64,000 nt of DNA from positions 434,001 to 498,000 of the forward strand of contig NZ_RZNB01000002.1 of assembly GCF_004078635.1 (NCBI RefSeq), in the 5' to 3' direction. The notes beneath the pieces were generated by a model that did no database searches, was not told the origin of the DNA, and was given only the letters and a program-made list of their open reading frames with translations. The first letter of the stretch is position 1. Every line of letters starts with the position of its first letter. The stretch is from Labedella phragmitis (GTDB lineage Bacteria > Actinomycetota > Actinomycetes > Actinomycetales > Microbacteriaceae). The translations under genes were made by a program, and so were the position numbers. Below, in pieces: positions 16,935 through 25,358 of the stretch.

Positions 16935-16948
16935 ATAATGCACATTAT
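16935..16948. repeat. 14-bp palindrome in an AT-richer convergent intergenic region
   Basis: ATAATGCACATTAT is a perfect inverted repeat (6-bp arms, CA centre). It lies between the S9 terminator and the lacI-type gene in a locally AT-rich patch. The form resembles a dimeric regulator site, but no gene start is adjacent. Confidence 0.5.
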
Positions 16949-16987
16949 GTCAGATTGAAGCTGGCAGGTTTGCGTTGGATGCACTCT

Positions 16988-17005
16988 CCCGCGGTGATCC
17001 GCGGG
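16988..17005. terminator. Hairpin downstream of the lacI-type gene
   Basis: A 7-bp perfect stem (CCCGCGG/CCGCGGG) with a TGAT loop, about 80 bases past the stop of the minus-strand regulator. Possible terminator. Confidence 0.45.
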
Positions 17006-17086
17006 TCCACGGATAACGATCGCTTGTGAGCGGATGAGTGATCCGGTGCAGGCCTGCAAGCGTGGATGTGGTTTCCCGTGCCCGCG

Positions 17087-18148
17087 TCACTCAACCGGAC
17101 GGCGGCGGAGCTGAGCCGTCGAGCCGCGTACGACGAGGCGCGTCTCCAGCTCGATCCGGGGCGCTGAGGGCTCGGCCGCCTCGCCTCTCCGGCCGCCGAG
17201 CCGCCGCAGCATGCGGAAGGCGGCAGCCCCCATCTCGGTGATCGGCTGTTGGATCGTCGTCAACGCCGGCGCCGCCCACGCGGCCTCGCGGACGTCGTCG
17301 AAACCGACGACGCTCAATTCCTCGGGGATGCGGAGATCGAGGCGGGCCGCCGCATCGTAGACGCCGAGGGCCATGAGGTCCGAACATGCGAAGACGGCCG
17401 ACGGTCTCGTCGTGCCCGCCCCGAGGAGCGCCGTCGCCGCTTCTCGCGCCGCTCCCCTGTCCCACCCGCAATGGATGACGCGCTCCGGCGGCACCGGGTG
17501 GCCTGCGTCGCGGAAGGCGGTCGAGAAGCCGTCGATCCGTGCGCTGCTGTAGAGGTGTGGGCGCGATCCGCCGATGACGGCGACGTCGGTGTGCCCGCCC
17601 GCGAGGAGGTGTTCGGCAGCCAGGCGACCCCCCTCCCAATTGGTGGCGCCGATGCTCGCGATCTCCCGCGGCGGCCGCGTGCCGGGATCGACGACGACGA
17701 CCTGCACACCCGCCGCCGCGAGCGTGTGCAGCTGGGCGGCCGTCGCCTCGACGAGCACCACGATCGCTCCGATCGTCGATCGGCGGAGCAGGCGGCGTAC
17801 CCAGTCGCCCGCCGGGTCCGCGACTGTGAGGACGAGGTCGAGATCGGCGGCCGCGGTCTCGCGCTCCACGCCTTCGAGCACGCGACTGATCCACGAACCC
17901 TCGAGGTGTCCGACGATCACGTCGACCATGCGAGACTCCCCCGCCTCCTCAGCCCGATGGCGCCGAGGGTGCCGCTTGTAGCCGAGACCGTGGGCCGCTT
18001 CCATGACCGTGCGGCGGGTCCCCTCCGACACGTCGGTACCGCCGTTGAGGACCTTGGAGACGGTCGGCACGCTCGTTCCCGCGGCCCGGGCGATCTCGGC
18101 CATCGTGACTCTCGCGGGTCGCGACGGCTCGGGTTCTCGTTCGACCAT
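17087..18148 (-). CDS. LacI-family transcriptional regulator
   Basis: About 353 residues. The N-terminal helix-turn-helix and hinge are intact (VTMAEIARAAGTSVPTVSKV then LNGGTDVS), followed by a periplasmic-binding-protein-like effector domain with the SVVGFDDVREAAWAAPALTTIQQP segment. ATG at 18148. It is divergent from the ThuA-Idh-GH51 operon, with about 180 bp between the two starts. Two inverted repeats with an AGTTGCG core lie in that interval (18163-18180 and 18277-18284) and are the likely operators. The inducer is probably a product of the GH51 pathway (arabinose or an arabino-oligosaccharide), by inference from context. Confidence 0.92.
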   Translation of the reverse strand: MVEREPEPSRPARVTMAEIARAAGTSVPTVSKVLNGGTDVSEGTRRTVMEAAHGLGYKRHPRRHRAEEAGESRMVDVIVGHLEGSWISRVLEGVERETAAADLDLVLTVADPAGDWVRRLLRRSTIGAIVVLVEATAAQLHTLAAAGVQVVVVDPGTRPPREIASIGATNWEGGRLAAEHLLAGGHTDVAVIGGSRPHLYSSARIDGFSTAFRDAGHPVPPERVIHCGWDRGAAREAATALLGAGTTRPSAVFACSDLMALGVYDAAARLDLRIPEELSVVGFDDVREAAWAAPALTTIQQPITEMGAAAFRMLRRLGGRRGEAAEPSAPRIELETRLVVRGSTAQLRRRPVE

Positions 18149-18162
18149 GATGAGACGATACC

Positions 18163-18180
18163 GCAAGTTGCGAAACTTGC
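18163..18180. promoter_or_regulatory. LacI-type operator, 7-bp perfect arms
   Basis: GCAAGTTGCGAAACTTGC: two 7-base arms around GCGA, 14 bases upstream of the lacI-type ATG. The placement suggests autorepression as well as control of the divergent operon. Confidence 0.65.
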
Positions 18181-18216
18181 ATCGACAACTTACGGCACCG
18201 AATCGTGGTGCATGCC

Positions 18217-18245
18217 TTGTCTTCGCAGAGCTGCCGGTTCACAAT
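18217..18245 (+). promoter_or_regulatory. Candidate sigma-70 promoter of the thuA operon
   Basis: TTGTCT (18217-18222), a 17-base spacer and CACAAT (18240-18245). It lies between the two candidate operators, about 84 bases before the ThuA start. Confidence 0.4.
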
Positions 18246-18276
18246 AGAGCGACATCACCCGCTTTCAGAGTCGAAA

Positions 18277-18284
18277 TTGCGCAA
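18277..18284. promoter_or_regulatory. Second LacI-type operator
   Basis: TTGCGCAA is a perfect 8-bp palindrome. On the minus strand the wider site AGTTGCGCAATT resembles the other operator (AGTTGCGAAACT). It lies downstream of the candidate promoter, where bound repressor would block initiation or elongation. Confidence 0.5.
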
Positions 18285-18328
18285 CTGCGTATGCCAGTCT
18301 TCGCCTCTCCGACTCTTCGAGGACGATG

Positions 18329-19045
18329 ATGACCGACACCAGCACCACCACCGCGACGAGACGGGCGCTCGTCGTCCGCGGCGGGTGGGACGGGCACCAG
18401 CCGGTCGAGGCGACGGAACTCTTCATCCCCTTCCTCATCGACAACGGCTTCGACGTCACGATCGAGGACTCCCCCGCGATCTACGCGGATGCCTCCTTCC
18501 TCGCCACGGTCGATCTCATCGTCCAAAGCAACACGATGTCCACGATCGAGACCGAGGAGGTCGCCGGACTACGCACCGCTGTCGAGAAGGGCACGGGGTT
18601 CGCCGGCTGGCATGGCGGCATCGCCGACTCCTATCGCAACTCCTCCGATTACCTCCAGCTGGTGGGCGGCCAGTTCGCCGCGCATCCGGCGAAGCGCCCG
18701 AGCGAGCGCAGTGCCGATACGGCCGACAACGACGTGCGTCACACGATCCGGATGACACCGGCGGCCGCAGACCATCCCATCACGCGCGGGATCGGTGATT
18801 TCGAGCTCGTCACCGAGCAGTACTGGGTGCTCCACGACGACTACAACGACGTGCTCGCGACCACGACACAAGCCGCTCGAGAGGGTGATCCCTGGACCCG
18901 GCCCGTGACGTCACCCGCCATCTGGACCCGGCGTTGGGGCACCGGGCGCATCTTCGTGTCGACCCCGGGTCACCGCGTCGAGATCCTCGAGGATGCCCGC
19001 GTGCGGACCATCATCGAACGGGGCCTGCTGTGGGCCTCCCGCTGA
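18329..19045 (+). CDS. ThuA domain-containing protein
   Basis: A 238-residue ThuA-like protein with a class I glutamine-amidotransferase-like fold (ALVVRGGWDGHQPVEATE at the N-terminus; FAGWHGGIADSYRNSSDY in the middle; HPITRGIGDFEL near the end). ThuA proteins occur in sugar catabolic operons, often beside Gfo/Idh/MocA oxidoreductases, as here; their biochemical role is not firmly established. ATG at 18329 has GAGGA 5 bases upstream; the ATG at 18326 is too close. The 3' end overlaps the next gene by 16 bases. First gene of the LacI-controlled operon. Confidence 0.85.
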   Translation: MTDTSTTTATRRALVVRGGWDGHQPVEATELFIPFLIDNGFDVTIEDSPAIYADASFLATVDLIVQSNTMSTIETEEVAGLRTAVEKGTGFAGWHGGIADSYRNSSDYLQLVGGQFAAHPAKRPSERSADTADNDVRHTIRMTPAAADHPITRGIGDFELVTEQYWVLHDDYNDVLATTTQAAREGDPWTRPVTSPAIWTRRWGTGRIFVSTPGHRVEILEDARVRTIIERGLLWASR

Positions 19046-20163
19046 GGGTCGGCATCGTCGGGGTCGGGAAGATCAGCGAGCAGTACCTCGCGACCCTCCC
19101 GTCGCTCCCCGTCCTCCGTCTCGTTGCCGTCGCCGACCTCGACGCCGAACGCACGGAACTCGTCGCGGCGGCGCATGGAGTCCGCGCCTCGACCGTCGAC
19201 GAGCTGCTCGCCGCACCCGACGTGGATGTCGTCCTCAACCTCACGATCCCCTCCGCTCACGTGGAGATCGGCACGCGCGCCCTGCGAGCAGGTAAGCACG
19301 TGTTCGCGGAGAAGCCGCTCGGGCTCGAGCCTGCATCGGCTCAGGCGATGCTCGACCTCGCCGACTCGCTCGGGCTGCGCGTGGGAAGCGCGCCGGACAC
19401 CGTCCTCGGGACGGGCGTGCAGACCGCTCGCGTGGTGGTGGATTCGGGTGCCATCGGCACACCGATCGCCGCGTCCGTCTTCTGGTCGGCTCCCGGTCAC
19501 GAGCGCTGGCATCCCTCGCCCGCCTTCTACTACCAGCCGGGAGGAGGTCCGCTCCTCGACATGGGACCGTACTACCTCACGGCTCTCGTCCACCTCTTCG
19601 GTCCCGTCGTCCGGGTGTACGGTCGGTCGACGCGGTCCGACCGGGTTCGAACCATCGAGACCGGTCCCAACGCCGGCACGACGCTTTCGGTCGATGTCGA
19701 CACTCACGTCAGCGCCGTTCTCGAACACGCCGGCGGAGTCACATCGACGATCACGGTGAGTTTCGAGATCCGGCGGACGCGCGCCCCACTCTTCGAGGTC
19801 TTCGGCACGGGTGGAACGGTCGCGGTACCGGATCCGAACATGTTCTCGGAGTCGGTCGAGATCGCCACGGACGAGGACCCCGAGTGGCGCAAGGTACCGG
19901 AGTCCGCCGGCTATCGGGACGCCACCCGCGGAATCGGACTCGCCGATCTCGCGGAATCCGTCGCCGACGGCCGACCTCATCGGGCGAGCGGCCGGCTGGC
20001 CCTCCACGTGCTCGAGATCATGGACGCCGTCCTGCGCTCGAACGCCGCGCACACGGCGATCGAGCTCGAGAGCCGCGTCGAGCGGCCCGAGCCCGTGCCC
20101 CTGCGAGCGCCTGACGGCGTCGAGCCGCTCCCCTCCCCCGCTTCGAATAGGACGACATCATGA
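19030..20163 (+). CDS. Gfo/Idh/MocA family oxidoreductase
   Basis: A 377-residue NAD(P)-dependent oxidoreductase. The N-terminal Rossmann loop is GIVGVGKIS, followed by the family motif AEKPLGLEP, and a C-terminal dimer domain with PAFYYQPGGGPLLDMGPYYL, in which GGGPLLDMGPY marks the active-site helix. Family members oxidise or dehydrogenate sugars, inositols or sugar-like acids. GTG at 19030 lies inside the ThuA 3' end, and the stop overlaps the GH51 start (ATGA, 20160-20163), so the three genes form a coupled operon. The substrate is presumably a sugar released or processed with the GH51 enzyme. Confidence 0.88.
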   Translation: MGLPLRVGIVGVGKISEQYLATLPSLPVLRLVAVADLDAERTELVAAAHGVRASTVDELLAAPDVDVVLNLTIPSAHVEIGTRALRAGKHVFAEKPLGLEPASAQAMLDLADSLGLRVGSAPDTVLGTGVQTARVVVDSGAIGTPIAASVFWSAPGHERWHPSPAFYYQPGGGPLLDMGPYYLTALVHLFGPVVRVYGRSTRSDRVRTIETGPNAGTTLSVDVDTHVSAVLEHAGGVTSTITVSFEIRRTRAPLFEVFGTGGTVAVPDPNMFSESVEIATDEDPEWRKVPESAGYRDATRGIGLADLAESVADGRPHRASGRLALHVLEIMDAVLRSNAAHTAIELESRVERPEPVPLRAPDGVEPLPSPASNRTTS

Positions 20164-21686
20164 TTCACGCCTCCGTCTCGGTCGACCGCAGTGCGATCGT
20201 CGCTCCCGTCCATCGCCGGCTCTTCGGTTCATTCGTCGAGCACTTGGGGCGATGCGTCTACGACGGGCTCTACGAGCCGGGCCACCCGACGGCCGACGCT
20301 GACGGGTTCCGGCTCGACGTCGTCGAGCTCGTGAAGGAACTCGGCACGAGCACCATCCGATACCCGGGCGGCAACTTCGTCTCGGGGTACCGCTGGGAGG
20401 ACGGCGTCGGTCCTCGATCCGAGCGCCCGCGACGACGCGACCTCGCATGGCACTCCCTCGAGACGAACGAGGTCGGTCTCGACGAGTTCGCGCGATGGGC
20501 GCGGCTCACGGGAAGCGAGGTCATGTACGCCGTCAATCTCGGAACGCGCGGGGTGATCGAGGCTCTCGACGTGCTCGAGTACGCGAACGGACCCGCCGGC
20601 ACGACCCTCGCCGACCTGCGGATCGCCAACGGAGGGACCGAGCCCTACGACATCCGCATGTGGTGCCTCGGCAACGAGATGGACGGGCCCTGGCAAGTGG
20701 GCCACATGAGCGCCGAGGACTACGGCAAGCTCGCGTCCCGCACGGCCAAGGCGATGAAGATCGCTGACCCGGGCCTCGAACTCGTCGTGTGCGGGTCGAG
20801 CGGATCGGGGATGCCGACGTTCGGCGACTGGGAGCGCACGGTGCTCGAGCACACGTACGACGACGTCGAGTTCATCTCCTGCCATGCCTACTACCAGGAG
20901 TCCGGCGGCGACCTCGGGTCATTCCTCGCCTCGTCGCTCGACATGGAGTACTTCATCTCGACCGTGGTCGCGACGGCCGACCACGTGAAGTACAAGCTGC
21001 GGCACGAGAAGACGATCATGCTGTCGTTCGACGAGTGGAACATCTGGTACCTGGAGGAGCATCAAGCGCGGGAGGCGGAGCTCGCCGCGGCCGACACGGA
21101 CGGCTCACGGGAGTGGCCCTATGCGCCGCGCCTCCTGGAGGACGTCTACACCGCGGCCGACGCCGTCGTTCTCGGAAACCTGCTCATCACGCTCCTGTCG
21201 CACGCCGACCGGGTCACCTCGGCGTCGCTCGCTCAGCTCGTCAACGTCATCGCGCCGATCATGACGGAGCCCGGGGGTGAGGCGTGGCGTCAGACGACGT
21301 TCTTCCCCTTCTCGGTGACCTCACGGCTGGCGAGGGGTGTCGTCCTTCGCCCTCGCATCGAGGTCGGTTCGTACCCGACGGCGAAGCACGGCGCGGCGCC
21401 GCTCGTCGACGCCGTGGCGACGTTCGACGAGGAGACCGGCACCGCGGCCGTCTTCCTCGTGAACCGGTCCCTCTCCGAGGCCGCGACGGTGACGGTCGAC
21501 CTCTCGTCGCTCGGCGTCACGGCGATCACGGAAGCGCTCGTCCTCCACGACGACGACCCGTACGCGAAGAACACGCGCGACGATCCGGAACGAGTCGCCC
21601 TGTGCGCCGTCGACGCCGCGATCGCCGCGGGTGTCGTCACGGTCGAACTCCCCGCCGTCTCCTGGGTCGCCTTGGCCGTGAGCTGA
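20160..21686 (+). CDS. Alpha-L-arabinofuranosidase, glycoside hydrolase family 51
   Basis: A 508-residue (beta/alpha)8 plus beta-sandwich enzyme without a signal peptide, so intracellular. The acid/base is Glu173 in GNEMDGPW and the nucleophile is Glu292 in SFDEWNIWY; both residues sit at the spacing known for GH51 enzymes. RYPGGNFVSGYRW is the substrate-binding segment. It releases L-arabinofuranose from arabino-oligosaccharides taken up by the cell. It overlaps the upstream oxidoreductase gene by ATGA, and is convergent with the MFS transporter gene (25 bp apart). Length is normal for the family. Confidence 0.93.
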   Translation: MIHASVSVDRSAIVAPVHRRLFGSFVEHLGRCVYDGLYEPGHPTADADGFRLDVVELVKELGTSTIRYPGGNFVSGYRWEDGVGPRSERPRRRDLAWHSLETNEVGLDEFARWARLTGSEVMYAVNLGTRGVIEALDVLEYANGPAGTTLADLRIANGGTEPYDIRMWCLGNEMDGPWQVGHMSAEDYGKLASRTAKAMKIADPGLELVVCGSSGSGMPTFGDWERTVLEHTYDDVEFISCHAYYQESGGDLGSFLASSLDMEYFISTVVATADHVKYKLRHEKTIMLSFDEWNIWYLEEHQAREAELAAADTDGSREWPYAPRLLEDVYTAADAVVLGNLLITLLSHADRVTSASLAQLVNVIAPIMTEPGGEAWRQTTFFPFSVTSRLARGVVLRPRIEVGSYPTAKHGAAPLVDAVATFDEETGTAAVFLVNRSLSEAATVTVDLSSLGVTAITEALVLHDDDPYAKNTRDDPERVALCAVDAAIAAGVVTVELPAVSWVALAVS

Positions 21687-21711
21687 GCTCGGCCGGGATC
21701 CGGTACCGGGC

Positions 21712-23169
21712 CTACCTCGCGGTCCCGGTCTCGTAGAGCGACAGCGGCTTCGTGATCGCCTCGAGCGACTGCCGCTCGGCGTCGACCCCGAAGATCTTCG
21801 CGACGATGCCACCGACGATCATGATCGCCGCACCGAGGAAGTACCCGATCGTGAGCGGTCCCCGGTCGGTTCCGTCTCCCACGAGGATGCCGTAGATCGT
21901 CGGCGCGAAAGCGCCCGCGAGCTGGCCGATGATGAAGAAGTACGAGATGGCCTGGCTGCGGAGCTCGAGCGGGAAGATCTCGCTCACCGTGAGGTAGGCG
22001 GACGATGCGCCCGCCGAAGCGAAGAAGAAAGCCACGCACCAGAAGATCGTCTGCGTCGTCGCGGTCAGCATGTCCGCCTGGAAAAGCACGGCGGAGATGG
22101 CCAGCACGACGCCGGAGACGCCGTAGGTCAGCAGGATCATGTTGCGCCGCCCCCAGACGTCGAAGAAGTGACCGAGCACGAATGGACCGACGAGGTTTCC
22201 GATCGCGAAGGGGAAGAAGTACAACTGGGTCGTCGACGAGTCGAGGCCGTAGAAATTCTGCAGCACGAGAGCGTAGGTGAAGAAGATCGCGTTGTAGAGG
22301 AACGACTGCGTGATCATCATCGTCGCTCCCACGAGCGTGCGCTTCGGATAGTCCTTGAGGAGGACCCGCGCGATCACGCGGAAGGGGATCGATCCGGTCG
22401 TCTTGAGTTCGATGGCCTGCGAATCGTCCACCTTCTCGAGGGTCCCGCCCTCGCGCTCGACACGGCCCTCGATGTCGTCGACCGTGCGCTCGGCCTCCTC
22501 CTCGCGCCCGTGCGTCATGAGCCATCGCGGGCTCTCCGGGATGTGGCGCCGCAGGAAGATGATGAGGATCCCGAGGACGGGGCCGATGAAGAACGCGAGA
22601 CGCCAGCCGACGTTCTCCGCGAAGATCGACTCGTTCAGGAAGAAGAAGTTGAAGGCCGTACCGAGAGCCGCCCCGCCCCAGTAGGTGCCGTTGATCGCGA
22701 TGTCGACGCGCCCGCGGTACTTCGCCGGGATCAGTTCGTCGATCGCGGAATTGATGGCGGCGTACTCGCCGCCGATACCCGCTCCCGCGATGAATCGGCA
22801 CACGAGGAGGATCTCGTAGTTCGGCGCGAGACCGGCGAGGCCCGACGCGATCAGGTAGATCGCGAGGGTGAGGAGGAAGAGCTTCTTGCGTCCGAGCCGG
22901 TCTGAGAGCCGACCGAAGACGAGGGCGCCGATGACCTGGCCGATGAGGTAGACCGTCGCGGTGATCCCCACCTCCGCCGCCGCGAGGCCGAATTCCTTCT
23001 GGAAGCCGGCGGACGCGACGATCTGGATCTCGAGACCGTCGAGAACCCACGAGAATCCGAGGCCGACGACGATCGACCAGTGGAACCGGGTCCACGGCAA
23101 CCGGTCCATCCGGGCGGGCACGAGGCTGCGGATCGGTGCGGTGTCCTCGTGTACATCAGTGGTCGACAT
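21712..23169 (-). CDS. MFS transporter, sugar-porter-like
   Basis: A 485-residue protein with 12 predicted membrane helices. It carries the MFS loop 2-3 signature GRLSDRLGRKKLF and the helix 4 region CRFIAGAGIGGEYAAINSAI (the GGEYA form is seen in metabolite:H+ symporters and sugar porters). A charged central loop separates helices 6 and 7. ATG with GAGGAGG 7 bases upstream. Convergent with the GH51 gene, which suggests, but does not prove, uptake of the same sugar. No LacI operator-like site was noticed in its upstream region. Confidence 0.85.
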   Translation of the reverse strand: MSTTDVHEDTAPIRSLVPARMDRLPWTRFHWSIVVGLGFSWVLDGLEIQIVASAGFQKEFGLAAAEVGITATVYLIGQVIGALVFGRLSDRLGRKKLFLLTLAIYLIASGLAGLAPNYEILLVCRFIAGAGIGGEYAAINSAIDELIPAKYRGRVDIAINGTYWGGAALGTAFNFFFLNESIFAENVGWRLAFFIGPVLGILIIFLRRHIPESPRWLMTHGREEEAERTVDDIEGRVEREGGTLEKVDDSQAIELKTTGSIPFRVIARVLLKDYPKRTLVGATMMITQSFLYNAIFFTYALVLQNFYGLDSSTTQLYFFPFAIGNLVGPFVLGHFFDVWGRRNMILLTYGVSGVVLAISAVLFQADMLTATTQTIFWCVAFFFASAGASSAYLTVSEIFPLELRSQAISYFFIIGQLAGAFAPTIYGILVGDGTDRGPLTIGYFLGAAIMIVGGIVAKIFGVDAERQSLEAITKPLSLYETGTAR

Positions 23170-23300
23170 TGCGCCTCCTCGGCGTTCACCCTAGACCCGC
23201 GATCGAGGCGGGCGGCGAACCCCGGTTCGCCCCTTGCCCGGCGAGCGGTCGGAGGAGTATAAATCGCCCGGTGCGGTCGATTCCGGCGAGTGCCGGAGCG

Positions 23301-23660
23301 TCAGCGGCCGCGCAGGCGCTCGAGATCGCGTCGATCGCGCTTCGTCGGGCGACCGCTCCCCCGGTCGCGCGTCACGTCGGTCGGCGTCTCGGCGCGCGGC
23401 GGACGCGGCGGGGTCAGGTCGCTGTAGCTCTCCGCAGCGACCACGGCCGAGACACGCTTCACCAGGAGCGCACGCGCGACGACGATCCTCTCGTCGCCGA
23501 TGCGGACGCGTACCTCGTCCCCCACGGAAACGGGTTGAGCCGGCTTCGCACGCTCGCCATTGACGCGGACGTGCCCTGCCTTGCACGCGGCCGTCGCCGC
23601 CGATCGGGTCTTCGTCAGCCTGACGGCCCAGATCCAGCTATCGACGCGAACTGTCACCAT
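23301..23660 (-). CDS. S4-domain RNA-binding protein, Hsp15-like
   Basis: A 119-residue protein. The S4 domain covers about residues 1-65 (RVDSWIWAVRLTKTRSAA then CKAGHVRVNG) and is followed by a basic tail (RGSGRPTKRDRRDLERLRGR). Hsp15-type proteins bind 50S-peptidyl-tRNA complexes in rescue of stalled ribosomes. ATG at 23660; it follows the small MT0933-like gene by 16 bp on the same strand, possibly co-transcribed. Confidence 0.87.
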   Translation of the reverse strand: MVTVRVDSWIWAVRLTKTRSAATAACKAGHVRVNGERAKPAQPVSVGDEVRVRIGDERIVVARALLVKRVSAVVAAESYSDLTPPRPPRAETPTDVTRDRGSGRPTKRDRRDLERLRGR

Positions 23661-23676
23661 CGGCCGTCGACACCCG

Positions 23677-23886
23677 CTACTGGTTGCCGATCTTCTTGTC
23701 GGCCGCCTTCTTCGCGTTGTCGATCTGGTCCCGATACTTCCCGCCGGTCGCCTTGTCGGCGGCCCCCGCGATGCCGTCGAGGATCTTGTCGCTCGTTCCC
23801 TCGGCCTTCTCGCTCTTGAGCGCCTTCGTGACGCGCTCGTCCTTCAGGAACTCCTGCGCCTTCTTCGAGATGTCGTCGATGCCCAT
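23677..23886 (-). CDS. MT0933-like antitoxin-family small protein
   Basis: A 69-residue Lys/Asp/Ala-rich amphipathic protein (GIDDISKKAQEFLKDERV start, KYRDQIDNAKKAADKKIGNQ end) of the family annotated as MT0933-like antitoxin. The helical repeats resemble CsbD-type stress proteins. No toxin partner is seen next to it: the neighbours are the S4 protein and dhaM. The antitoxin label is from the family name only; a role in stress or cell-envelope biology is equally possible. Confidence 0.75.
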   Translation of the reverse strand: MGIDDISKKAQEFLKDERVTKALKSEKAEGTSDKILDGIAGAADKATGGKYRDQIDNAKKAADKKIGNQ

Positions 23887-23978
23887 GTGTGTATCCGATC
23901 TGTCGTCGTTGTCGTCCGCTCGCCGGTTCGCGTCCGACGGACGTGGTGGGGTGGTTCAGGTCAATGGGTCGGGCGTCG

Positions 23979-24665
23979 TCAGGTCTCGCCGAAACCGGAC
24001 TCGATGAGTTCCGCGAGCGCGTCGACCGCCGGTCGTCCGGCCGGGTCGGGCGTCGAGAGCGTGACCGTGGAACCGGCCGTCAGGCCGAGGCCCATGATCG
24101 CCAGCAGGCTCCTCGCATCCTTGCCGTTGACGGTGACCGGCGCGTCCTGCCGCGAGGCGAGCTTGACGAACTCGGCAGCGGGTCGCGCGTGCAGACCGTC
24201 ACGGTTGACGAGTACGACGGAGCGTTCATACGGACCGCTCGTCGTCGCGTCGGCCGGCGACGTCGGCGCGTCGGCGACCGCGGTCTCCCCGTTCGCCGTG
24301 CGGGCCGCGGCCGCGACGTCGGCACGCGCCGATCCGGACGCGGCGGCCACGGCCGCGGCGACGGCGCCCTCCACGAGGGGCGCATCCACGATCTCGACTC
24401 GCGCTCGTGCCTCATCGTCGAGGAAGTCGAGGGCCGTCTCCGCCGTCAGGACGGCGGACCCGAGGTCGCACAGCACGACGACGCCGTCGCCGGAGTCGGT
24501 CGCTGCGAGGCCTGCCGTCACGCGGTCGAAGCTCGTCCCGATGCGCCCGTCATCCGTTCCGCCTGCCGGCGTGATCGTCACTCCAGACGCCATCTGTCCG
24601 GCCAGATCGACGACGCCCTCGGCGATCTTCTCCGAGTGGGAGACGATCAGGATCCCGACCGTCAC
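23979..24665 (-). CDS. dhaM: DhaM, dihydroxyacetone kinase phosphotransfer subunit with fused HPr
   Basis: A 228-residue two-domain protein. The N-terminal EIIA-mannose-like domain (about 1-130) has the phosphorylatable His10 in VGILIVSHSEK. After an Ala/Thr linker an HPr domain (about 145-228) carries His in NRDGLHARPAAEF and the conserved Ser in ARSLLAIMGLG. It passes phosphate to the ADP bound by DhaL. Unlike the E. coli form there is no Enzyme I-like segment. GTG start overlapping the dhaL stop (GTGA, 24662-24665). Confidence 0.93.
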   Translation of the reverse strand: MTVGILIVSHSEKIAEGVVDLAGQMASGVTITPAGGTDDGRIGTSFDRVTAGLAATDSGDGVVVLCDLGSAVLTAETALDFLDDEARARVEIVDAPLVEGAVAAAVAAASGSARADVAAAARTANGETAVADAPTSPADATTSGPYERSVVLVNRDGLHARPAAEFVKLASRQDAPVTVNGKDARSLLAIMGLGLTAGSTVTLSTPDPAGRPAVDALAELIESGFGET

Positions 24666-25294
24666 CTCGCCGCCTCCACAGCGGCGCGGAGGATCAGCGC
24701 GCTCGACTGAGCGCCCGGGTCGCGGTGACCGACGGCCCGCTCACCGAGGTAACTCGCGCGTCCCTTGTGCGCGACGAGCGACTCGGTCGCGACGGCGCCG
24801 GCCTCGGCGGCGGCCGCGGCGGCCTCGAGGACCTCGCGTTCGTCGGAGCCCGACTCGGCGGCGGCCGCAGCGGCATCGACGGCGGGCGTCCACGCGTCGA
24901 TCATCGTCTTGTCGCCGGCCTCGGCCTTCCCACGCAGGACGACGCCGTCGCGAGCGGCGGTCAGGAGCTCGACGAGGCCCGTCGCGTCGATCTCGGCTCG
25001 ACCCGCGATCGCTCCTGACGCCTTGAGGTAGGCCGTTCCGAAGAGCGGGCCGGAGGCGCCGCCGACGGTCGAGATGAGCGTCGTCGCGACGACCTTGAGC
25101 ACATCGCCGGGAGTCGAGTCGCCCGGGAGCGCGTCGAGCTTCGGCAGGACGGCGGTGAAGCCCCGGTCGAGGTTCTCGCCGTGGTCACCGTCTCCGATCT
25201 CCCGATCGAGCGTGATGAGTTCGACGCGGTGTTCCGCGATCACCTCTGCTGCCCGCCGCACCCACGCGACGGCCCAATCAGTCCCCAGCGTCAT
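24662..25294 (-). CDS. dhaL: Dihydroxyacetone kinase subunit DhaL
   Basis: A 210-residue all-helical ADP-binding subunit. The Mg-ADP motif DREIGDGDHGENLDRG is near residue 29, and GGASGPLFGTAYL near 80 completes the nucleotide barrel. It transfers phosphate from DhaM to dihydroxyacetone held covalently by DhaK. Middle gene of a dhaK-dhaL-dhaM operon on the minus strand, 64 bp after dhaK and overlapping dhaM by four bases. Confidence 0.94.
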   Translation of the reverse strand: MTLGTDWAVAWVRRAAEVIAEHRVELITLDREIGDGDHGENLDRGFTAVLPKLDALPGDSTPGDVLKVVATTLISTVGGASGPLFGTAYLKASGAIAGRAEIDATGLVELLTAARDGVVLRGKAEAGDKTMIDAWTPAVDAAAAAAESGSDEREVLEAAAAAAEAGAVATESLVAHKGRASYLGERAVGHRDPGAQSSALILRAAVEAAR

Positions 25295-25358
25295 TCGTCC
25301 ACTCCCTTCCGGACGCGTCGCTCGCGCCCATCGTCCCTCAACGTCAGCCGCACCGGCA

